From Bacteroidota bacterium (GTDB lineage: Bacteria; Bacteroidota; Bacteroidia; NS11-12g; UBA955), in contig CANHGC010000144.1 in assembly GCA_947460045.1 (NCBI GenBank), positions 1 through 5,038 of the forward strand: a DNA stretch of 5,038 bases. The letters are read 5' to 3'. The position numbers and the translations under genes were made by a program. Of the stretch, positions 1 to 5,038 are shown one piece after another. Every line of letters begins with the position of its first letter. Positions within the stretch are counted from its first letter, which is position 1. Below the pieces are notes generated by a model, which did not search any database, had not been told where the DNA came from, and worked only from the letters and a program-made list of their open reading frames with translations.

Positions 1-1908
1 CCCGGCGTTGTGAGCGGCTCTGAAGGGATGCTTGGGATGTATGTGCGCGGCGGCGCGGCAGACCAAAATTTGGTTCTTCTCGATGATGTCCCCGTGTTCA
101 ATGCCTATCACCTCTATGGAATTTTTGGTGTTTTCAACGGAGATATCATCAAAAGTGCACAAATGAATCGCGGCAGCTTCTCACCCGAATACGGCGGTCG
201 CCTCAGCAGTGTGATTTCTGTTCAATCCATAGATGGCAATGAAAATCAATGGTCCGCCAACGCCAACCTCGGTGCCCTTACAAGCAAAATCGCCTTTCAA
301 GGGCCCCTTTGGAAAAAAAGAACTACCGTGGCGTTTGCCTTCCGAAGATCCAATTTCGACTTTCTCACCCAAACCATCACCAACGCAGTATTTGACAATA
401 GCAACAACATCAACCGCTACAACTTCTGGGATGCCAACGCCAAAATCAATCATCGCTTCAGCGAAAAAAGTAGCCTATCGCTCACAGCATATGCCGGTGG
501 AGATCGCGCCTCCTTCGTAGATAAAAGATCTCTGGAAGTCGATGACGTGTATTTCTATCAAAAAAAGGAACAAGGCAACAACTGGGGAAATAAAGTTGCA
601 AGCATCCGATGGCAATACCTATTCAAAAAAACCGTGAGATTTACCGCCAAATCACACATCACAGATTACTCCTTTACCCAACAAAACGATTATCAATACC
701 GCATTCGCAATGAAGCCAACCCCCAAAAAAATAAAGACAACTTTACCAATTACAGCCTAACCAATGGACTGCGCGATGTATCCGCCGATGCAAAAATAGA
801 TGTGCAAGCTACCAAATACCTGGCATTTAAAATGGGTGCCGGATATATCCAACATACCTTCACACCAGGCGATCGATCCCTCAATACCCGCATCGATTCA
901 ATCAATCGCAACTACCAATTCAACGACAAAAAAATCATCACCCCTGAATTGTTTTCCTTTGCAAACATAGAATTCCACCATCCCAAATGGGGTTACCTCG
1001 ATCTCGGTTCTCGACTGTCATATTTCGGTTTGAAAGACAACCAATTCTACATTCGTCCCGAACCCCGCATCAATTACAGATACAAAATCACCCCAAAATG
1101 GTGGGCCAAAGCAGCCGCTTCCCAAAATGTGCAATTTTACCACCAACTGAACAATCTTTCCATGGGGTTACCATCCGACCTCTGGGTGCCATCCAACGCG
1201 CAATTTGAGCCCTCCCAATCCAAACAAATCTCTTTGGGTACTACCTACACACAACGGAAGTATCAATGGAGCTTGGAGTACTTTAAAAAGTCATTCTCCA
1301 ACCTGTTGGAATATCGCGACAATTCCGCTTATGTGACCAACGCTTTGAATTGGGAAAAAACAGTCACCCAAGGAATCGGCGCATCGCAAGGATTGGAATG
1401 CATGGTTGAAAAACGCAGCGGGAAATGGACCGGATGGGCCAGCTACTCGCTCATGTACAACACACGAACTTTCTCCGACCTAAATCAAGGAAATACTTTT
1501 CCTTCTCGATACGATCGTAGACACAACCTGTATATCGTGGGTATTTATAAATTTTCACCCAAATTCACGATCAGTGGAAGCTGGACATACAACTCAGGAT
1601 TTGCTTACACCCAGCCCATCGGCATCTATTCCGCACCAACCACCGAAGATCCCTATGCTGAAATTTTCATTTACGGAAACAGAAACAATGCCAGAGCGCG
1701 CGACAATCATCGCCTCGATATCAACGCCCAATACACCATCAAACACAACAAATTTCAAGAGAATTGGTCGTTCGGGATTTATAATATGTACAACCGACAA
1801 AACCCGTTCTTCATCTCAGTTGAGCACAATAGTCAAGGAGAACGCCGCCTAACCCAACTGTCGTTGTTACCCATTTTACCGCATTTAAATTACCAAATTT
1901 CCTTTTGA
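1..1908 (+). CDS. TonB-dependent outer-membrane receptor, C-terminal part (5' end outside window)
   Basis: Energy-dependent importer of the outer membrane, driven by TonB/ExbBD; the substrate is unknown. The frame is open from base 1, and the GTG at 10 is an internal valine codon, not a start. Counting from base 1, 635 residues are visible. Residues 13-74 are the end of the plug domain: YVRGGAADQNLVLLDDVPVF (14-33), the NAYHL segment, then YGGRLSS (64-70). The rest is a 22-strand-type barrel rich in Tyr, Trp, Phe and Asn. It ends in PHLNYQISF with a terminal Phe, the usual signal for beta-barrel assembly. The signal peptide, the likely carboxypeptidase-regulatory-like domain, the TonB box and the first part of the plug are missing upstream. 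No SusD-like gene follows; the next gene is a DUF4249 lipoprotein, which is typical company for this receptor subtype. The family call is firm; the ligand is not inferable. Confidence 0.95.
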   Translation, partial: PGVVSGSEGMLGMYVRGGAADQNLVLLDDVPVFNAYHLYGIFGVFNGDIIKSAQMNRGSFSPEYGGRLSSVISVQSIDGNENQWSANANLGALTSKIAFQGPLWKKRTTVAFAFRRSNFDFLTQTITNAVFDNSNNINRYNFWDANAKINHRFSEKSSLSLTAYAGGDRASFVDKRSLEVDDVYFYQKKEQGNNWGNKVASIRWQYLFKKTVRFTAKSHITDYSFTQQNDYQYRIRNEANPQKNKDNFTNYSLTNGLRDVSADAKIDVQATKYLAFKMGAGYIQHTFTPGDRSLNTRIDSINRNYQFNDKKIITPELFSFANIEFHHPKWGYLDLGSRLSYFGLKDNQFYIRPEPRINYRYKITPKWWAKAAASQNVQFYHQLNNLSMGLPSDLWVPSNAQFEPSQSKQISLGTTYTQRKYQWSLEYFKKSFSNLLEYRDNSAYVTNALNWEKTVTQGIGASQGLECMVEKRSGKWTGWASYSLMYNTRTFSDLNQGNTFPSRYDRRHNLYIVGIYKFSPKFTISGSWTYNSGFAYTQPIGIYSAPTTEDPYAEIFIYGNRNNARARDNHRLDINAQYTIKHNKFQENWSFGIYNMYNRQNPFFISVEHNSQGERRLTQLSLLPILPHLNYQISF

Positions 1909-1958
1909 TCTGCGTACAAAATTATATCGCCCAAAGTATCCCCAACAGCCCCGCGCAC
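1909..1958 (+). other. Short spacer between receptor and lipoprotein genes
   Basis: These fifty bases separate the receptor stop (TGA, 1906-1908) from the preferred ATG of the lipoprotein gene. The frame is open through the spacer from a TTG at 1905, but the peptide it would add does not look like part of a signal sequence. I see no Bacteroidota-type promoter (TAnnTTTG element), no hairpin and no clear Shine-Dalgarno sequence. Co-transcription with the receptor is the simplest reading. Confidence 0.5.
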
Positions 1959-2888
1959 ATGGCCAAACAGCCATATGTAAAGCACATCATCTACGCAGTG
2001 ATTTTTTGTTTCATGATCATTGGTTTTAGCAGTTGTAGCAGAGAAATTTTGGCGCCTATTCAAGACAACACAGCCACAGGACCTGTGATTCAATGTGTAC
2101 TCAATAGTGATTCCGTACAAAACCTGCTGTACTCCAAAGTGGTAAAGATTGATGAGAACTATGCACCCATATCTGATGCAAACATCGACCTTGTGATTCA
2201 CAACAAAAACAGATTTTCATTCAGCTCCAACCAACCGGGCGTTTATAAAATAGAACCGTGTAAATTGGCACCGCGCGATAGTTTTTCGGTTTTTTTTATA
2301 TCCCCAACCGATACCTTCTCGGTCACCGATGCCATGCCATCAACCATCGCCTTCACCAAAACAGACACCTTCACCCAAGCCATTGCTGGAATAGGCAATA
2401 CGCAAAATTTCATGATCCAAATCAAAGACAGTGCAATCGATGAGAATTACTATAAAATCAGCGCAAAACGAGAAGTAAAAAAATACATTTTTAACAATGC
2501 AAATCAAGTTACCGATAGCACAATTACATGGGAATCATTGAAAATTGATGGCAACGAAATTCCCTTTCAACGGAACAATTATAACAATTACACCGATTAC
2601 GAAATCCTATTTTCCGATGAAACATTCAACGGTGTTTTGTCGTCGCTAGAATTCTACAACCTATTGCCTTTCTCTAACTCCAAATCGGAAAAAACACTGT
2701 CGGTAACCATCACTTTAGACAATCTCACAAAAGCACTTTTCGATTACTATAACTCCCGTGCTGCACACCTGTGGAACCAAAGATCCATCACCCAATTGCC
2801 AGGTCCCATTCAAAGCAATATCCCCAACGGTTACGGTGTTATCGGTGGTAAAACACAGATATCTTGGAACATCAAATATCCAAATTAA
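1959..2888 (+). CDS. DUF4249 family lipoprotein
   Basis: A 309-residue predicted lipoprotein. From the ATG at 1959 it has a lysine-containing N-terminus, a hydrophobic stretch (residues 9-23) and a lipobox-like GFSSC with Cys26 as the lipidated residue. The same frame opens earlier at a TTG (1905) overlapping the receptor stop. That start would push the signal 18 residues inward, so I prefer the ATG. The mature N-terminal half (about 42-140) resembles the beta-sandwich of DUF4249 proteins: PVIQCVLN (42-49), an APISDANI segment (69-76) and a PGVYKIEP segment (93-100). The C-terminus carries the family-like SNIPNGYGVIGG (286-297). Cys46 and Cys101 are the only cysteines in the mature protein besides the lipidated one and could form a disulfide. 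Length is within the usual range of the family. No biochemical role is established for the family that I can name. Its position behind a TonB-dependent receptor suggests it helps that receptor at the outer membrane (inference). Confidence 0.85.
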   Translation: MAKQPYVKHIIYAVIFCFMIIGFSSCSREILAPIQDNTATGPVIQCVLNSDSVQNLLYSKVVKIDENYAPISDANIDLVIHNKNRFSFSSNQPGVYKIEPCKLAPRDSFSVFFISPTDTFSVTDAMPSTIAFTKTDTFTQAIAGIGNTQNFMIQIKDSAIDENYYKISAKREVKKYIFNNANQVTDSTITWESLKIDGNEIPFQRNNYNNYTDYEILFSDETFNGVLSSLEFYNLLPFSNSKSEKTLSVTITLDNLTKALFDYYNSRAAHLWNQRSITQLPGPIQSNIPNGYGVIGGKTQISWNIKYPN

Positions 2889-2896
2889 ACACCCGC
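2889..2896. other. Convergent gene junction
   Basis: Only eight bases separate the stop of the + strand lipoprotein gene (TAA, 2886-2888) from the stop of the - strand OMP gene (TTA on the + strand, 2897-2899). There is no room for a dedicated terminator. The only inverted repeat across the junction is a 6-base AT-rich one (CAAATT at 2881, AATTTG at 2904) with a 17-base loop and no flanking T tract on either strand. Transcripts from the two sides probably overlap at their 3' ends. Confidence 0.6.
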
Positions 2897-3547
2897 TTAG
2901 TTCAATTTGAAATGCGCAGTAATCACCGTTGGTGCGCGCAAAATCAGCGCCGGATTAAATCCCATTTTTAATATTGCCTGGGTTTCCATACTCAATGATA
3001 TCACTTCGTTTGCCTGATATTCAACCCCCCAATGCACCTGAGCAACCAGATTGTTGTCTGAAGAAGTAAAAAAGAAATTTTGATTCTCCGGGTCTTCAAA
3101 AAACTCAAACCCCAAACCGCCCCCGTACATGTATTTCCAGCGACCTTTCAATTGTTTTCGCTTGTCATAATCCACCCGAATGGCAAACCATTGCAATTCA
3201 TTCATATCAGACAAATTCATACCCATTGAATATCGCCACCCCTTGCCCCAATTGTATTTCCTATATGTAATGGCATACATGTTCTGCTGCAACGAAATGG
3301 CGTTAAATGGCAAAATTTGCTGTAACAAAAATGATGTGTTGAATCCCATGTATCTATACTTACCATTTTCGTCTGACTTCAACGTTTGAGACACATTACC
3401 TGCCCCCTGTCCAACAGCACGTGGGTACACTTGAATGGTTTTAACAGGTTGAGTGGTATCGATTAAATAGCTTGGAATATCTGCGCGAACAATGTAAGAC
3501 CGCCCAAAAATCATTAAACAAACAGAAAAAATGATTGCCTGTTTCAT
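2897..3547 (-). CDS. Predicted small outer-membrane beta-barrel protein, distal gene of the operon
   Basis: A 216-residue secreted protein that I cannot assign to a named family. The N-terminus is a Sec signal peptide: MKQ, a hydrophobic core, and likely cleavage after VRA (residues 20-22). The mature part alternates polar and hydrophobic residues with many aromatics and glycines. Examples are a hairpin-like stretch at 91-111 (RKYN, then MGMN), YMYGGGLGF (139-147) and VHWGVEY (171-177), as expected for an 8- to 10-strand outer-membrane barrel. It ends in HFKLN, without the terminal aromatic residue usual in barrels. The ATG at 3547 lies two bases after the stop of the upstream gene, so translation is probably coupled. 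Residues in four blocks match its upstream neighbour in the same order, including GNVS at residues 50-53 of both proteins, which suggests a distant paralog. It could instead be a periplasmic beta-rich protein. Confidence 0.75.
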   Translation of the reverse strand: MKQAIIFSVCLMIFGRSYIVRADIPSYLIDTTQPVKTIQVYPRAVGQGAGNVSQTLKSDENGKYRYMGFNTSFLLQQILPFNAISLQQNMYAITYRKYNWGKGWRYSMGMNLSDMNELQWFAIRVDYDKRKQLKGRWKYMYGGGLGFEFFEDPENQNFFFTSSDNNLVAQVHWGVEYQANEVISLSMETQAILKMGFNPALILRAPTVITAHFKLN

Positions 3548-3549
3548 TG

Positions 3550-4227
3550 TTAAAATCTTACACTTAAAAACAAAGCCACAGGCACCAAAGGCAAAACACT
3601 CATGGTATTTTTATTCTCCAATGATGTGGAATTTTGATTCACAATAAACTCTCGCTTGGTATTGATATACTGACCGTACAAAGTGCTTTCAGTATAAAGT
3701 GTAATCCGATCTCTCAATTTCCATGCAATACCACCAAAACCTCCGATTCCACCACCAATGTCTTGCGCCAACGTCTTCATTTCTATCGGTAAACCCATGT
3801 CATTGAATTGTTGGGTAATTGAGGTGTTCTGTCGCCAAATCCCCCTGGTATCTATTCCCCAAAAACAATAAATACCCAACCCCAAATCCTTTCTCCACTC
3901 CCGGCCCAAAACCAAAGAGGCCGAATTCTCATCGCTCGTTCTGTTCCCACTAAATGAAAAATCTTCCGTTTTCTTTCTGAAACCGTTGATGCCCACCCGC
4001 CAAGCTGTTTGGTTTGTAGCATTCACTTTTCTCACCATCATCAAATATGGATCGTCGTTCAAATTTCTCGACACATTACCAGAAAATCGCGAGAGCGCCA
4101 AAGTCACATTGTTGGTGATCTCCCAGCCCTTTAAACTGTCATTCAATGACACCGCCGTACCCAAAGTTTGCGCATCCACTGCTGGAAACACAATCAAACA
4201 CATGCTAAAAATCAACCCTTTTATCAT
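3550..4227 (-). CDS. Predicted small outer-membrane beta-barrel protein, middle gene of the operon
   Basis: A 225-residue secreted protein of no family I can name. I chose the ATG at 4227: it places a short Sec signal peptide right at the start (MIKG, hydrophobic core, likely cleavage after VDA at 17-19) and leaves a 10-base gap from the upstream CorC-like gene. The frame extends back to an ATG at 4269, but that adds a charged 14-residue leader in front of the signal peptide and overlaps the upstream gene by 32 bases. The mature protein has amphipathic strand-like segments: LMMVRKVN and AWRVGING flank a turn (62-82), then IYCFWGID (119-126) and RITLYTES (174-181). A glycine-rich run, IGGGIGGFGG (157-166), lies between. 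It ends in LFLSVRF with a terminal Phe, the classic barrel signal. A purine-rich GGAAGAAG (4243-4250) is 15 bases from the ATG, too far for a good ribosome-binding site. It is probably a paralog of the next gene downstream. Confidence 0.8.
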   Translation of the reverse strand: MIKGLIFSMCLIVFPAVDAQTLGTAVSLNDSLKGWEITNNVTLALSRFSGNVSRNLNDDPYLMMVRKVNATNQTAWRVGINGFRKKTEDFSFSGNRTSDENSASLVLGREWRKDLGLGIYCFWGIDTRGIWRQNTSITQQFNDMGLPIEMKTLAQDIGGGIGGFGGIAWKLRDRITLYTESTLYGQYINTKREFIVNQNSTSLENKNTMSVLPLVPVALFLSVRF

Positions 4228-4237
4228 TGCTTTTCTA

Positions 4238-5038
4238 TTAATCTTCTTCCGGCAAAAGACGCAATTCAAGCTCTTCTAGCCTGGCACCCTTCAGCGTTTT
4301 TATGACAAATTCAAACTGTTCATGATGAATGATCTCGCCCACAGCCGGAATACGCTCCGAACAAAAGATCACATAACCCCCCAATGTAGTATAATCACCA
4401 TCGGGAATATTCAACCCATACTGCTCATTCAAATAATCAACCTCCAAACGTGCACTGAACAAATAATGTTTGTCGCCCAACACCGTTTCAACCTTATCAA
4501 CAACATCAAACTCGTCCTCAATTTCACCAACAATTTCCTCCAACACGTCTTCCACACTCACCATCCCCGCAGTTCCACCAAATTCATCCACTACAATGGC
4601 AATGCTCTTCTTCTCTTGAATAAAACTGCGCAACATATCATGGGCTTGCAAACTCTCATTCACAATCAACACAGTCCTGATTACATCTTGAATGCGCTTG
4701 GGACTGTGAAACAAATCACTGTGATGCACAAATCCAATAATGTGATCAATGGTGTCTTTGTAAATCAGAATTTTCGAATGTGCCGTCTCCACAAATCGTT
4801 CGCGCAAACTCTCCACCGATTCATTCACATCCAATCCAACCAACTCCGTGCGATGCACCATGAAATCTTTCACCTTGGCATCGCTGAAATCCAAGGCATT
4901 TCGAAACACCTCCGTATCAATCTCAATGGCCTCGCCACCATGAGTAGCATTCTCCAATGAAGCGATATAATTGTCCAAATCAACCTTCGAAAAAACAGGG
5001 GTATTCTCCGAAATCTTGGTCTTGGTAAAAACCCTCAA
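4238..5038 (-). CDS. CorC/HlyC (CNNM-type) family protein with CBS pair, C-terminal part (5' end outside window)
   Basis: The cytoplasmic part of an inner-membrane protein often annotated as hemolysin or Mg2+/Co2+ efflux protein CorC. The open frame runs off the window end, and the 266 visible residues begin inside the gene. Numbering from base 5038, CBS domain 1 spans about 56-116 and CBS domain 2 about 118-178. CBS2 contains the family signature DEFGGTAGMVSVEDVLEEIV (151-170), followed by GEIEDEFD (171-178). The CorC/HlyC transporter-associated domain spans about 187-264 and includes DGDYTTLGGYV (213-223). Missing upstream is the CNNM/DUF21 transmembrane domain, normally about 190 residues. 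At 61-64 the protein reads VHRT where relatives usually read VPRT. GldE of gliding bacteria is another branch of this family; without the N-terminus, and with no gldD-like gene next to it, I do not assign that name. Two OMP genes follow 10 and 2 bases apart, so it probably heads or sits within their operon. Confidence 0.93.
   Translation of the reverse strand: MRVFTKTKISENTPVFSKVDLDNYIASLENATHGGEAIEIDTEVFRNALDFSDAKVKDFMVHRTELVGLDVNESVESLRERFVETAHSKILIYKDTIDHIIGFVHHSDLFHSPKRIQDVIRTVLIVNESLQAHDMLRSFIQEKKSIAIVVDEFGGTAGMVSVEDVLEEIVGEIEDEFDVVDKVETVLGDKHYLFSARLEVDYLNEQYGLNIPDGDYTTLGGYVIFCSERIPAVGEIIHHEQFEFVIKTLKGARLEELELRLLPEED

Noticed and set aside
10..12. GTG at 10 as the start of the receptor
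   Set aside because: The frame is open to the window edge, and the first visible residues are already mid-plug, so the gene begins upstream.
1905..1958. TTG start at 1905 giving a TTGA overlap with the receptor stop, as in translational coupling
   Set aside because: It would place 18 extra, mostly polar residues before the lipoprotein signal peptide. The ATG at 1959 gives a normal signal directly at the start.
2290..2297. Run of eight T in the lipoprotein gene as a phase-variation tract
   Set aside because: The frame is intact, and several 7-base A runs occur in the receptor gene (for example near 560-566 and 725-731). Short A/T runs are ordinary here.
2881..2909. Inverted repeat CAAATT/AATTTG as a bidirectional terminator
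   Set aside because: The stem is only six AT-rich base pairs with a 17-base loop and no T tract. This is expected by chance in such sequence.
4228..4269. ATG at 4269 as the start of the middle OMP gene
   Set aside because: It adds a charged leader before the signal peptide and overlaps the CorC-like gene by 32 bases. The ATG at 4227 fits the signal peptide and aligns GNVS at the same residue number as the paralog.
4322..4960. A 212-codon open frame on the + strand opposite the CorC-like gene
   Set aside because: It lies wholly antisense to a gene with clear CBS and transporter-associated signatures. Its translation shows no signal peptide, domain or motif. Codon bias of the real gene explains the lack of stops.

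Overview
The window looks like chromosomal DNA from a member of the Bacteroidota. The evidence is a TonB-dependent receptor of the type that phylum pairs with DUF4249 lipoproteins, small outer-membrane beta-barrel proteins, weak or absent Shine-Dalgarno sequences, and A/T-rich codon use (about 42% GC in the ten 60-base blocks I counted by hand). I cannot name a genus. Almost the whole window is coding. The gaps are 50, 8, 2 and 10 bases, so no stretch over 300 bases lacks a gene. I saw no tRNA, rRNA, CRISPR array, insertion sequence or convincing terminator.

Left half (1-2888, + strand): the C-terminal 635 residues of a TonB-dependent outer-membrane receptor, cut by the window start, then a DUF4249 lipoprotein. 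Together they resemble a receptor with a surface or periplasm-facing lipoprotein partner, parallel in layout to SusC/SusD but from different families. The substrate cannot be read from the sequence.

Right half (2897-5038, - strand): a three-gene run in transcription order. First is a CorC/HlyC-family (CNNM-type) protein with paired CBS domains, whose N-terminal membrane part lies beyond the window. Two small secreted proteins, probably outer-membrane beta-barrels, follow. They are 10 and 2 bases apart, so very likely one operon. The two small proteins share a scattered set of residues in matching order and look like distant tandem paralogs.

The two halves converge tail to tail with only 8 bases between stop codons. 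C exceeds G on the + strand in both halves, whatever the gene direction. This suggests a replication-linked skew in which the + strand is the lagging strand. I found no strong evidence of a wholly new system. The most useful leads are the uncharacterised OMP pair behind the CorC-like gene and the receptor/DUF4249 pair.
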